Positions 29,338 to 41,409 are shown, counted from the first letter of the stretch. The stretch is 46,334 bases of DNA from Nemertoderma westbladi (GCA_032718475.1 JAUCBJ010006614.1:1-46334), one strand, 5' to 3'. Numbers and translations: made by a program. The notes: a model not told the origin generated them from the letters alone.

Positions 29338-30233
29338 GGTTAGCTGTACTCCCAGATATTCCCATTGGTGATATCTCCTTTGCAGAAGTGAAGGCTGCTG
29401 CAAAGAGCATTAAGACCAATCGTGTCAGTGGAGTAGATGGTGTTCCCCCTGAGGTCTTTAAAATACCTGAGTGTTTAAAGCTCATATATCCCATCATAGT
29501 AGACATGTACCGAACAACAAGAGTCCCACAAGAAATGAAAACAAATAAGTTGGTGCCAGTTCCCAAGAAGGGCAACCTAACACTCTATGGTTCTTTTCGG
29601 GGAATCTCATTGATCTCGATTGCTGCAAAGCTATACAATAGGATTCTATTAAATCGCATCAGGGATCCCATTGAGAGACTGCTCCGTGGAAATCAGAATG
29701 GGTTCCGTAAAGGTCGTGGGACCATGGAGCCCATTTTGGCACTTAGAAGGATAATTGAAGAATTATCAAAAAAGAAAGACAGGCATCTGGCTGTTATCTT
29801 TGTTGACTTATTCAAGGCCTTTGATTCAGTCTCTCGGTCACGTATGTTCAGCATACTTTCATTATATGGGATTCCTGATGAAATTATTGCAGCAATCAGA
29901 TCAGTATACGATGGTTCGACAACATTTGTGTCTACTGTTGACGGTGACACAGAACCATTTGAAGTGTTATGGGGCGTCCTCCAAGGAGACACACTTGCAC
30001 CATTCTTGTTCATTATTGTGGTTGACTATGTTCTACGCATGTCCTTAGATCATCATAATGATGATGGGGTGATGATAACTCCACCTACTGGCTCCAGAAG
30101 TCGAGGAAATCCTGCCAAGTACCTAACTGATCTAGACTTTGCTGATGACTTAGGAGTACTCTCAGAATCATTAGAGGGAGCCCAACGGCTCCTCAGCTCA
30201 TTAGAACATGTTGTTTCTAGTGTTGGTCTTTTT
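29338..30233 (+). mobile_element. LINE family A copy A2, 5' part (interrupted)
   Basis: 5'-truncated family A LINE beginning in the linker between endonuclease and reverse transcriptase (PDIPIGDISFAEVK) and covering the RT palm with FVDLFKAFD and FADD. At 30225-30233 (GGTCTTTTT) it is interrupted by the full-length copy A1 and resumes at 33975. Its frame across the linker is intact, unlike that of A1. Confidence 0.92.
30225..30233 (+). repeat. 9-bp target-site duplication of LINE A1, left
   Basis: GGTCTTTTT, repeated at 33975-33983. Uninterrupted family A copies have it once, followed by ATTAACTCCAG. Confidence 0.9.
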
Positions 30234-30643
30234 CTCAGTGTTGGTCAGGTCAGGTCAGGTATTCTAGGTCATTGATCAAGAAAACTTGCCACCTCCATGC
30301 AGCATAAAGGAGGTGCCACCTGTAGCTGCATAGACCCCTTTTACTAGGGCAAATCTGGTCCTGTAACTAGGACCCCCTTCGTTCTGGGATAAGGACGCCC
30401 TTGGTCCTGGATTAAGGACCCATGGCCTGATCAGGCAGATGGTGATCTACCAATGGCTGGTCAGGAGTAGAGTGTTCTCATGTCCACTCTGAGAGCACTT
30501 CACTGCGACCTGCACCTGGCAGCAAGGGTACAGGGCATGACCCAGCAGATGAGCTGCAACAGCCAATGGTGGGTCATGTGCGCCAGAGTAGATAAGGGTG
30601 ATGGGCCTCATATCTGACTCCATTGCGACACCCACCCTGTGGA

Positions 30644-32413
30644 ATGGCAAACCAGGGTGTGGTATTTGCCCCGAGAGCTGACTCGGCAAAAAAGCACCCC
30701 CCAACCCCCACTATGGATTACATTAGCAATGCGGAGGTCCGGCCACTAGAGGCCAGTGGAATTACCGGACACAATCGGCCTCACAGGCGTCAGTTAACTC
30801 CTGACCGGCTGCCTGTCTCACCCCCTACTGGAGAGAGAGCAGTCAACAATTCTTTGAGTCCCTTTCCTGATGACCTTTCTGGCCCAAACCCTGGGTCACC
30901 AGGGAGGCCAGATTGTGATGGGGAGAGGGATTCTGGAGTTGGAGGCTACTCTCATGTTCCACCCCGACCAACAAAGCCATTGGTGAATCTGAGGCAAGTC
31001 ACTAGACTAGCCTCAGTAAACACCCTAACACTCGGGTCTCCAATGCGACAAGGTGAGCTGACTGCCTTGGCAGATAAGCTTTCTCTTAGCGCAGTGGGTG
31101 TTCAAGAGCACCGAATGCAGACTGGACAGACTGATGAGGTTCTGATTAAGGACATGGGGGGCGGTTGGCGACTCGCCCTCGCATCAGCAGATGATAGTGG
31201 CAATGGTGGAATTGGTCTATTGATGAATCCAACTGCACATGCAGCATTGGACAAAATAGACCAAATCTCTAACCGCATCATCCGTTGCCACTTCTCATGT
31301 TCTGGAAGACTGGCTAAGAAGTTTCCTAAGGTGGTTCTGATTGTGTGCTACTCTCCAACTAGTGTTGCCCCTGTAGAGGAGGTGGAAAATTTCTACCACA
31401 ATCTACAAGCAGCTACTGATGGAGTGGATCAGCATGCATTCTTAACATTCCTGGGAGACTTTAATGCAAGTCTGCATCAATCACCTACATCGCCCTGGGT
31501 CTATAGCAATAGTGTTAACCGAAATTCTGTCCATCTTCAGGATTTTATCTCTGGAAATGGATTGTTTTCGGCTGGAACCCAGTTCAAGAAGCGAACTGGA
31601 AAGCTATGGACTCATAGTGGACCCAGTGGTCACAAGTCCCAGATAGACCATATTCTGTTTCGTAGGAAATACAGGAGCTCTATACAAGACTGTAATGCAT
31701 TTACACTTCGACCCTTCTCCAGTGATCACCGCCTTATTGTGGCCAAGGTAAGACTTAGTCTGCGTGCTAGCAGAACAACGAAATCTGCCTTGCCGCGGCA
31801 TGACTGGTCCTCTCTGTTGCAACAGCCAAGTGTGAGATCCAGCTTCACACTACAGCTGAGCAACAGGTATGAGGCTCTTGCCTCTGAGGCGGCAGATCAC
31901 TGTGAGGGCTATACTGCCTTTACAGAAGCAGTTAAGTTAGCAGCTGCAGAAACAGTTCCTGTATACCCTCGAAACAGGAAAAGGGCCCCCTGGACTGACA
32001 ACAAAATTCAAAAGTGCCGAAATGACCTTCATAAGGCGCAGAAAGAGTCCCGACTCAAACAGACTACAGCGGCCAAGAATGCAGTTAAGGCTGCATCTAG
32101 GTCCCTGAACAGGCAGTACTCTGTTAATCTACAGGAGCTAATAAACCAACAGGTTGATGCCATCAATGATGCTGACGACAGCAGGCAATCATCCCAGGCA
32201 TGGAAATCGATCAATCTGCTTACTGGGCGGAAAAGCAAACCAACCACCAAGGTTAAGGCAGAATCACCAGCCGATCGCCTCAATGGTTGGAAAGCCCACT
32301 TTGAAAAGCTCCTCAATAATGACAGGGTATTGCCTGATAACTTTATAGAAGTAAAGGTGTCTGAGTCTGTACTCCCAGATATTCCCTTTGCGATATCTCC
32401 TTTGCAGAAGTGA
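30644..32413 (+). pseudogene. LINE A1 apurinic-type endonuclease frame
   Basis: Starts at the first ATG. A Pro/Ser-rich leader of about 120 residues precedes an exonuclease-endonuclease-phosphatase fold: ASVNTL (near residue 122), GVQEHR (catalytic Glu), GDFNA near 271 (catalytic Asp/Asn), QIDHIL, and SSDHRLI near 359 (catalytic His). Such enzymes nick the target for target-primed reverse transcription. A basic linker of about 200 residues follows. The frame ends early at 32413 because one base is missing near 32385 relative to copy A2; without it the protein would continue into the RT at 32410-33939. All endonuclease motifs look intact. Confidence 0.85.
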
Positions 32414-33939
32414 AGGCTGCTGCAAAGAGCATTAAGACCAATCGTGCCAGTGGAGTAGATGGTGTTCCCCCTGAGGTCTTTAAAATACCTGAGTGTTTAA
32501 AGCTCATCTATCCCATCATAGTAGACATGTACCGTACAACAAGAGTCCCACAAGAAATGAAAACAAATAAGTTGGTGCCAGTTCCCAAGAAGGGCAACCT
32601 AACACTCTATGGTTCTTTTCGGGGAATCTCATTGATCTCAATTGCTGCAAAGCTATACAATAATATTCTATTAAATCGCATCAGGGATCCCATTGAGAGA
32701 CTGCTCCGTGGAAATCAGAATGGGTTCCGTAAAGGTCGTGGGACCATGGAGCCCATTTTGGCACTTAGAAGGATAATTGAAGAATTATCAAAAAAGAAAG
32801 ACAGGCATCTGGCTGTTATCTTTGTTGACTTCTTCAAGGCCTTTGATTCAGTCTCTCGCTCACGTATGTTCAGCATACTTTCATTATATGGGATTCCTGA
32901 TGAAATTATTGCAGCAATCAGATCAGTATACGATGGTTCGACAACATTTGTGTCTACTGTTGACGGTGACACAGAACCATTCGAAGTGTTATGGGGCGTC
33001 CTCCAAGGAGACACACTTGCACCATTCTTATTCATTATTGTGGTTGACTATGTTCTACGCATGTCCTTAGATCATCATAATGATGATGGGGTGATGATAA
33101 CTCCACCTACTGGCTCCAGAAGTCGAGGAAATCCTGCCAAGTACCTAACTGATCTAGACTTTGCTGATGACTTAGGAGTACTCTCAGAATCATTAGAGGG
33201 AGCCCAACGGCTCCTCAGCTCATTAGAACATGCTGCTTCTCGTGTTGGTCTTTTTATTAACTCCAGAAAGACCAAAATTTTTACAGCTAACTTTGAAAGT
33301 ACTCAGCAAGTCTCTGATCGGATGAGCATAAGCTCAAAGGATGGTATGCTTGAGCATGTCGACGACTTCTGTTACCTGGGATCATGGATCCGGAAGTCAG
33401 GTGAGGACCTTCGAATACGTAAGGGAAAGGCATGGGCAGCCTTGAATAGGCTTTCCAGGATTTGGAAGTCACCGAGAATTAATCGGAAACTTAAGGTCCG
33501 ATTATTTAGAGCAGCAGTAGTTCCAGTACTCCTCTACGGGAGTCCATGCTGGGCTCTAACTGCTGAGGACACCAAATCTCTGGATGGCACATTCACAAGA
33601 ATGATACGCCGGGTTCATTGTGTCAAGTACAATGCACACATCTCCAACCAGACACTATATAACATTGGAGGTGTCTCATTGGTTCCCCCAAGCTTGACAC
33701 TAGAACAAAATCGCCTCCGCTTTGCAGGACATTGCTTTCGCCGTGAGGACCAGCCAGTGCATAATCTTGTACTTTGGCAGCCTCATGGAGTGAATAAGCA
33801 TGGTGGACAGCCCATGACTTTCTTGAGACGCATCTTAAAGGACACTGACCTTAAAGATGCGGATGATCTAGCAAATGTCATGGGTGATAGGGAGTTGTGG
33901 CGGTGCAATTTTGTTGACAAGCCGGCACAGCATTCTTAA
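32410..33939 (+). pseudogene. LINE A1 reverse transcriptase frame
   Basis: About 509 codons downstream of the frameshift: KAAAKSIKTNRASGVDGVP (fingers), NQNGFRKGRGTMEP, FVDFFKAFD near residue 137, GVLQGDTLAPFLF, FADDLGVL near 250 (catalytic aspartates), YLGSWI, then a C-terminal region with CVKYNAH and GHCFRRED. It synthesises cDNA at the nicked target. It has no ATG of its own at the 5' edge (the frame begins at GTG), which supports its having been joined to the endonuclease. Otherwise complete to the TAA. Confidence 0.88.
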
Positions 33940-33974
33940 AAATGCAGCTGCAATGCAGCATGCCGATCTTAGTA

Positions 33975-34705
33975 GGTCTTTTTATTAACTCCAGAAAGAC
34001 CAAAATTCTGACAGTTAACTTTGAAAGTCCTCAGCAAGTCTCTGATCGGATGAGCATAAGCTCAAAGGATGGTATGCTTGAGCATGTGGACGACTTCTGT
34101 TACCTGGGATCATGGATCCGGAAGTCAGGTGAGGACCTTCGAATACGTAAGGGAAAGGCATGGGCAGCCTTGAATAGGCTTTCCAGGATTTGGAAGTCAC
34201 CTAGAATTAATCGGAAACTTAAGGTCCGATTATTTAGAGCAGCAGTAGTTCCAGTACTCCTCTACGGGAGTCCATGCTGGGCTCTAACTGCTGAGGACAC
34301 CAAATCTCTGGATGGCACGTTCACAAGAATGCTACGCCGGGTTCATTGTGTCAAGTACAATGCACACATCTCCAACAAGACACTATATAACATTGGAGGT
34401 GTCTCATTGGTTCCCCCAAGCTTGACACTAGAACAAAATCGCCTCCGCTTTGCAGGACATTGCTTTCGCCGTGAGGACCAGCCAGTGCATAATCTTGTAC
34501 TTTGGCAGCCTCATGGAGTGAATAAGCATGGTGGACAGCCCATGACTTTCTTGAGACGCATCTTAAAGGACACTGGCCTTAAAGATGCGGATGATCTAGC
34601 AAATGTCATGGGTGATAGGGAGTTGTGGCGGTGCAATTTTGTTGACAAGCCGGCACAGCATTCTTAAAAATGCAGCTGCAATGCAGCATGCCGATCCTAG
34701 TAGTA
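33975..34705 (+). mobile_element. LINE family A copy A2, 3' part
   Basis: Resumes exactly where A2 was interrupted: GGTCTTTTT, then ATTAACTCCAG, the RT thumb and C-terminal region (YLGSWI, GHCFRRED) to TAA at about 34667, the short 3' block and a TAGTAGTA tail. It is open throughout. Confidence 0.92.
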
Positions 34706-35029
34706 TTAATAATACACGTTATTATCACATTACGATAGATTTTCAAATTGCCAGTTACATACAGTGAAATGTAATTTTGAACAAATTCAAGTGTTAAAAC
34801 CATAAGCTTAAATTCATAATCTCGTATAATTGGTCAATGAAAAAATCAATAATTATGTATGATTTTTTCTTGTATGAAATTCTGAATTTAATTTCTATAA
34901 CACTATAAAGTAGGCTTTAGAAATGTGGAATTTTTGGAATTCGGAATTAGAAATTTGTGGAATTTTTATTTATCAATGGGAGGCTTAGATCTATAGTTCA
35001 GAGACCCTAGGTTGCTACCGGACTCATCC

Positions 35030-35455
35030 GTTTCATAAAGTTAACCGAAACGTACATCCAGTTTCATAAAGTTAACCGAAACGTACATCCAGTTTCATAA
35101 AGTTAACCGAAACGTACATCCAGTTTCATAAAGTTAAACGAAACGTACATCCACTTTCATAAAGTTAACCGAAACGTACCTCCACTTTCATAAAGTTAAC
35201 CAAAACGTACATCCACTTTCTTAAAGTTAACCGAAACGTACATCCACTTTCATAAAGTTAACCGAAACGTACATCCAGTTTCATAAAGTTAACCGAAACG
35301 TACATCCAGTTTCATAAAGTTAACCGAAACGTACATCCAGTTTCATAAAGTTAACCGAAACGTACATCCAGTTTCATAAAGTTAACCGAAACGTACATCC
35401 ACTTTCATAAAGTTAACCGAAACGTACATCCAGTTTCATAAAGTTATCCGTAACG
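35030..35455 (+). repeat. 31-bp minisatellite, about 14 copies
   Basis: Tandem units of TTTCATAAAGTTAACCGAAA followed by CGTACATCC and one or two bases, with few substitutions. Confidence 0.95.
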
Positions 35456-36060
35456 TAATTAGGGCCAAGTTTTTATCGATATATAATATTCATTCATCTT
35501 CGCTATCGGCTGCAACCCCACTAGCATCTTCTAGATCCTTCTTTCCACCCTTTTTCTACCGTACGCTTACTTACTGTACTTTTATACTGTACGCTTGGTA
35601 CTGGTACACAGATGCTAACTAGTAAGGCAAATATTTAAAAATAATATTTAAAAAATTACACTCGTATCATAAAAATTTAACAAAATAAGAAATGAACAAA
35701 GTCAGCGGATGGTCAGCTAGACATAGCCAAAGTTATCCATTGATGAATAATAAACGTTAAAAATTAACGTTAAAGTAACGTTAAAAAATATGGTATTGTC
35801 CGATATTTGTAAATTTTTGACGTATAATTACTGTAAAAAATTAACGTTAAAAATTAACGTTAAAGTAACGTTAAAAAATATGGTATTGTCCGATATTTGT
35901 CAATTTTTGACGTATAATTACTGTAAAAAATTAACGTTAAAAATTGACAGAATTCTAACGTTTTTTAACGTAGGTTTATGGTTAAATTCTAACTGTCATT
36001 TTTTAACGAATGTCTAACATAAACCCAACGTTAGATTAACGTTGGTGGTTTGCAGGGTTA
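35456..36060. repeat. AACGTT-rich repeat (about 90-bp unit, 2-3 copies)
   Basis: At about 35757-35945 a unit of about 90 bp with several TTAACGTTAA palindromes and ATGGTATTGTCCGATATTTG is present twice. Further AACGTT words continue to about 36045. This could be the remains of a small palindromic element. The stretch 35456-35750 has no feature. Confidence 0.6.
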
Positions 36061-36259
36061 ATAAATCTTTAGGTGTTGTAGGAGCTCCAAGTACCATAAA
36101 AGACGAAATAGGCCAAATTTTAAAAATTCCTCTTATGGAAAGTTGCGTCTCCGTGGGACCTTTCAGGGAAAAAAAAAATTTTTAAATTTCGCCAAGAAAT
36201 GGCTGAATAAAAGCTATTTTAGTGCAAAATTATAAAGTTGAGAAAAACGCAATTAAACT

Positions 36260-37145
36260 TTCTGGTGTCTATTTCTGTTTTTCTGTCTGTCTGTCTGTCA
36301 AATTTATGTCTCTAAATAAGGAAGCACGCCGCCTCACTAAAATTTTCGTTATGGGGGTTTTCCAGGTCGCTGATTTCATTTCCAATCTCACTTTTTATTT
36401 CTGACTTCAAATTGTCGGTCTGTCTGTCTGTCCGTCTTTATGTCAGTTTATAGGTCTATATGTCAAAACATAAGAAAGCACGCAACCTCGCCAAAATTTT
36501 TGTTACAGGGGTTTTCCAGGTCGCCGATTTCATTTCCGATCTCAGTTTTTATTTCTGACTTCACATTGTCGGTTGGTCTGTCTGTCCGTCTTTATGTCAG
36601 TTTATAGGTCTATATGTCAAAACATAAGAAAGCACGCAACCTCGCCAAAATTTTTGTTACAGGGGTTTTCCAGGTCGCCGATTTCATTTCCGATCTCAGT
36701 TTTTATTTCTGACTTCACATTGTCGGTTGGTCTGTCTGTCCGTCTTTATGTCAGTTTATAGGTCTATATGTCAAAACATAAGAAAGCACGCAACCTCGCC
36801 AAAATTTTTGTTACAGGGGTTTTCCAGGTCGCCGATTTCATTTCCGATCTCAGTTTTTATTTCTGAATTCACATTGTCGGTTGGTCTGTCTGTCCGTCTT
36901 TATGTCAGTTTATAGGTCTATATGTCAAAACATAAGAAAGCACGCAACCTCGCCAAAATTTTTGTTACAGGGGTTTTCCAGGTCGCCGATTTAATTTCCG
37001 ATCTCAGTTTTTATTTCTGACTTCACATTGTCGGTTGGTCTGTCTGTCCGTCTTTATGTCAGTTTATAGGTCTATATGTCAAAACATAAGAAAGCACACA
37101 ACCTCGCCAAAATTTTTGTTACAGGGGTTTTCCATGTCGCTGATT
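36260..37145 (+). repeat. 154-bp tandem repeat left of the Mutator-like pseudogene
   Basis: About five to six units of 154 bp containing TCTGTCTGTCCGTCTTTATG, AAGAAAGCACGCAACCTCGC and GGGGTTTTCCAGGTCGCCGA. The first unit (about 36280-36405) is the most diverged. Related single segments occur at 27590-27745 (same orientation) and at 39480-39960 in inverted orientation. Confidence 0.9.
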
Positions 37146-37316
37146 TCATTTCTGATGTCAATTTACATGTTTGTTTGGTAGCGCATAGTTTGTCTCATTG
37201 TTAATCATAAAATAAAAACTGTCAGCAAAATTTTCAATTTTATTAGGTACTTTATTTATTAGTTATTTATTTAGTATAATTTATTACTATTGATATTAGT
37301 ATTACTAAATAAAATA

Positions 37317-39218
37317 TTAATGTCCTCCAGGAAGATAGTCTGGCTCAACAATATCTTCACCATCTCGTTTTTTAGCTGCTGCAATTTTCGCATTCCGATG
37401 CTTTATCTTGCTCTTGAACTTCTCCACGCTACGCCGCACTCGTTTAACATCCTTCCTCACTTGCAGTTGCAGTGTAGGCCGACTCGGTTCCACTGAGAAC
37501 AGTTGTTTTAGAACAAGTGACCTAGCCTCCGATCCTATGTTATAATATAATATAGTGCTCATTGCGGCCATTTCAATTCGTTGCGCTCCAAAGAATCCAA
37601 TCTTCGGTGCCCGCTTCCAAACCAAACTGTGCAGACCTTCTGACATATTTTGAGTATAACCTGGTAAATATTGCCGAATCTGTTTGTCCGTAATATATCG
37701 GCGGTAGATTGGTAGCAATAGGGGAAGGAAAATTGGATCTAAATGATGGGGTTTTTCTGGCTCAGGTTTATTTGTTCACTTGTATGTACAGAATGATTTT
37801 GGACCAATTGGGCAATAGAAATGACGTTGGTTATTAGAACCACTTCGGATACAATGTCTGAAACTAGCCAAAATAGCGGATTTCATATTTTGGATCCTTT
37901 CCACTTCCGACTTCCCTTTGGTATCATTTATAGACCGATGAACAGCTTTTCCAAAGTAACCAGTGAGTTTTACTATAGCTTCATTAGTGAGTCTATGTGA
38001 GGAACCACCTATATATTTCCCATCACTCAGTTTTCCTTTAGTATCAGTTTTCAATTTCCGAAGCTGACTACCCAAGCTTTTCTGGATATGGTTTATACAA
38101 TCAGTTTTCCAGACTCTGTCACAAATAATTTCATTGCTATGGTGTTTGTTCCAATATTCTAACCCCTTATCAGAACGATCAAATTCCTCTTTCTCTTCCA
38201 TGGTCAACTTTTCGTATTTCCGACATCCATGACATGCCCCATATGCATCCAAACATTCTTGTAAACACTTGAATCTCTATCCGAAATTAAATTACTTATC
38301 TTCAGCGAATGGTCTGGATCTGTAAGGCGGGTTTTGGAATTATTACAAATTTCCACAGCAATGCTGGTCTCCAATACTTCCGCTAGAGCCGGAAAAACTT
38401 CCTTGGCATTCCGATTCGTGGTTGTTGCTCATCCACACTGCATACTTTTCACTTTTTTTGTCGTATGGACAAAATGTACATTGGTTACACAACTTCGACC
38501 TAGTCCCATAATCTATCACTTTGCCTGTTTCCCAACTTAGAAGAAATCCTGCTCCAAAGGAAGAACCGAATCCACGTGTATGCCATATACCATCATAACA
38601 TGCTTCTATATTTACTTTCTCATTTCCTTTGGAAAGTTCATGACGTGCACTAACGAGTTCCTTCTCTACAAGTACTTTATGCGCTTTGAATATTTCACCC
38701 TGGTTATTCTCGAATGCTGTTTTACTCATTGTGCACGGCATTGCTAGGAGCTCAGCGATCAGCTTGAGTGTTTCTAGCCCACCGCCTACCCCACACGCCG
38801 CGTAAACCATCCGTCTATTTAGAGGAGTATGTTCTTGTGAGTACGGTTTTCTTGTTACAACTTCCGGTTTCGAAGAGTTGCTGAGGTAAAGTGACATATC
38901 ACAGGCGTCACAAACTATATTGAGTGACGAACTTATACCTTGGCATACCTGCTCTCTCACAGATACCTTGCCAAGGCAACCAGCAGAATGTGCAGTTTGA
39001 ATTGCTGCAGTAACATTTGTAATATCGAAAATACGAAATCCGGAATTTTCCAATGGATCACATTTTAGTAATTTACGAGGCAATAGACTTGTTATTAGTT
39101 TTTTTTTAGATTTAGTCTGTGGTGACAGTGGAGACTGTGGGACAGACCACCTCTTTATTCTTGCTGCTGTGGCAGCTAATTGCCACCTTTTAACGTTTAG
39201 TCTAGTGCATTTACCCAT
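37317..39218 (-). pseudogene. Mutator-like (MULE-type) transposase pseudogene
   Basis: Minus-strand transposase of the Mutator-like family common in invertebrates. Three open pieces follow in order. 39218-38343: N-terminal region, then YDGIWHTRGF with the probable first catalytic Asp, then CNQCTFC and FSGSSG. 38252-37776: CHGCRKYEK, KTDCINHIQKSLGSQLRKL (D-C-x-N-H is characteristic), FYCPIGPKSFCTYK. 37718-37317: YLPGYTQNMSEGLHSLVWKRAPK and a basic C-terminus. At least two frameshifts lie between the first two pieces and an in-frame TGA follows the second. No introns are needed. It is dead but still readable. Confidence 0.85.
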
Positions 39219-39469
39219 TTCAGAGTAGGCCAGTAAAATACCGGTAAAAAAGTGGGGTAGTATTTAGGCAACACACTACTTTCTACAGAATGTAACAATA
39301 ATATAGTTTAAAATTCCCGCTAATGATAAAGTAGTTCCTAGTACTGTAGAGCCATGGCCTAAAAAGACAGTCATGTTTATGGACACCTATGGGGACATAC
39401 AGACTTACGGCTTACAAATAGATAAAAGGACAGACCAACAGACAGATTAGATTCTATCAAACATGAAAA

Positions 39470-39965
39470 CTTGGCTGTTTCATTTCGATGCATGGCCTTC
39501 TAAACATCAATAACTTGTTTAGAAGGTCATGTTTCGATGGAAATTTTCATATTCGATGGAATCTTGGGAGTCTGCATATCTTTCTGTCGGTTGTCTGCCC
39601 TACCTATCAAACCTACAGACAGACCAACTACATTTCACAAAACATTACAACTGACATTGGAAATGGAATCACTGACTAGGAAAACCCCCATATCGAAAAT
39701 TTCAGCTAGGTGGTGTATTTTATTATAAATTGATGGACAGACTGACACACAAACAGACAGACAGACACACGAACAGACAACCAGGCAGGAAGACAGATAG
39801 ATGGACTTGATTCCACCAAACATCAAAACTAACTTCGGAAATGAAGTCAACGCCAATAACAACTGCCAAAACGAAAATATGAGAACGTCATATGGTTTCT
39901 TATATATTGTTGGACAGAATGACAGACATATGAACGGACAAACGGCTATAACTCCAGAACTAAAA
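39470..39965 (-). repeat. Inverted relatives of the 154-bp repeat right of the pseudogene
   Basis: Read on the minus strand, 39706-39651 gives AAATTTTCGATATGGGGGTT and then TTCCTAGTCAGTGATTCCAT, about 85 percent identical over some 54 bp to 36336-36390 on the plus strand. A weaker copy lies at about 39890-39810. The interspersed TCTGTCTGTC-like runs are also shared. Confidence 0.65.
39491..39533. repeat. Short hairpin (16-bp stem, one mismatch)
   Basis: CATGGCCTTCTAAACA and, about 10 bases later, TGTTTAGAAGGTCATG, which pair except for one position. Confidence 0.8.
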
Positions 39966-40164
39966 GAGATATCGCTAAGCCGTTTTCAGATTTGAAATCC
40001 TCATTAAATTCTGCTCTAAGTGAAATAAAAAACAAAAATCTGAAAATTTTGACCCAGGGGGGGTGTACCCCCCCCCCCCCCTTAATCAATCCGATACGCA
40101 ATGGTGTCAGTGTTGTCTAACTGTCGCCTAGAGGGCCAAGAGGGTGTCATAAGTGACACCGCAG

Positions 40165-40405
40165 CTCTTTTATTTATTATTTTATTTATTTGTACTTAAT
40201 TTTAATTAATTAATTATTTGTATTTAATTTTACTTTATTAATTTGTATTTAATTTTAAATTAATTATTTATTTGTACTTTATTTTAAATTAATTAATTGT
40301 ATTACTTTTACTTTATTTATTTGTATTTGTATTTAAATTAAAATTAATAATTTATTTGTACTTTATTTTAAATTAATTAATTGTATTACTTTTACTTTAT
40401 GATAT
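40165..40405. repeat. AT-rich low-complexity repeat
   Basis: Irregular repeats of TTATTTGTATTTAATTTTA and AATTAATTAA words. A poly-C run lies just to the left at about 40066-40081. Confidence 0.85.
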
Positions 40406-40513
40406 AGGCTATACGGTATATATTATTTAGACGTTTCAAACCAACCAGGACTGAGCTTCTACCGACTCTAAAAGCACATTAATAGTTCAACCAGTTAAGT
40501 TTATAGTTAGTGT

Positions 40514-41205
40514 ACGAGTTCAGCTGGAAGTGTCATCTGTAACCAAAAGTCACGCATCCCTACATTTGAGTTCGTCGTCCATGGTTATCGCGCAATCCAC
40601 TATGTCATTAGAACTGCCCCGCCAGATTGTAGCCCCAGTAGATTGCTTTATGAGGCAATACCTATCTTTTATGAGGACAGTATTCGGGATCAGGCCACGG
40701 AACAAGTGCAAAACATAGAAGATATGATATGTAGAAATTTGGTTGATGCTCTATATGAGAGAGATGGATTGGTATTACCCGATGAAGAGGACGTATTACC
40801 ACAGGATCGTAAATTAATAAAAGCCACCCGAGAATTCCCCCTTAATTGGAAGCCTCTATTGAAATCTATTCAAGGACAACCGCAGGAATCCGTTGATGAG
40901 CAACAAAACATGTTGCAGGTACTGGTAAATGCAATAGATAAATATCAGCATCCTTCGACAACATTTGTTCATTCTCCATGGTTAGTAGGAGCACCAGGTG
41001 TTGGCAAGACAACAGTAATGTTGGAAGCCATGGCTTATAGCCTTGCTTGTGGCCTGAATGTTATGCTCACAGCAATTACAAGTGAGAGGGCCAGAGTATT
41101 AGGTGGTGAACATCTTCACTTACTTATGCCATTTGGTGTGCATCATGGAAAAATAACCTCCACTGGATTAGCCGAAGAATGTCTGTTCGCGGTATTTCAA
41201 CTTTC
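40514..41205 (+). pseudogene. PIF1-like helicase fragment
   Basis: Open from about 40514, just after an in-frame TAG; no ATG fits the start. It encodes a region of about 145 residues (RTAPPDCSPSRLLYEAIPIF, FEDS-like YEDS, RFPLNW-like FPLNWKPLL) and then GAPGVGKTTVMLEAMAYSL, a Walker A ATPase motif, followed by SERARVLGGEHLHLLMPF, the second helicase motif region of superfamily 1 PIF1-like proteins found in mobile elements. The homologous part stops near 41205; the frame continues to 41410 without recognisable similarity. No Walker B or later motifs are present, so the piece is truncated. It could come from a Helitron or a related element. Confidence 0.6.
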
Positions 41206-41409
41206 CATAACGCGAGTTGAATATTTCTGTATTTTATTAAAATTGATTATTCCGATATTACTACTGGGTGCGGGACCATGGGTTTTGGGCACATTCAATA
41301 AACTGGGGGCGATTTATGGGCGAACTTTGGGGCAACTTACAGGGTACGGGAATAATTTCATAGTTATAAGGGCCAGGGGGGATGGAAAATGCAAGCAGTA
41401 TTCAGGTTA

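Larger units (their letters stand above)
30234..33974 (+). mobile_element. Full-length family A LINE (A1) inserted into copy A2
   Basis: 3741-bp non-LTR element: a 5' untranslated region of about 410 bp (starting CTCAGTGTTGGTCAGGTCAG, with repeated GGTCA), an endonuclease frame, a reverse transcriptase frame, and a 3' untranslated region of only about 35 bp with GCAGCTGCAATGCAGCATGC and an end of TTAGTA. It is flanked by the 9-bp duplication GGTCTTTTT. The type is APE endonuclease plus RT (RTE-like or a related clade). High identity to copies A0 (647-2132) and A2 indicates recent activity. One single-base deletion splits its reading frame. Confidence 0.93.

Noticed and set aside
29235-30275. 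Apparent fusion protein of the 33-bp repeat and LINE reverse transcriptase
   Set aside because: The open frame joins by chance; the LINE is 5'-truncated at the array edge.
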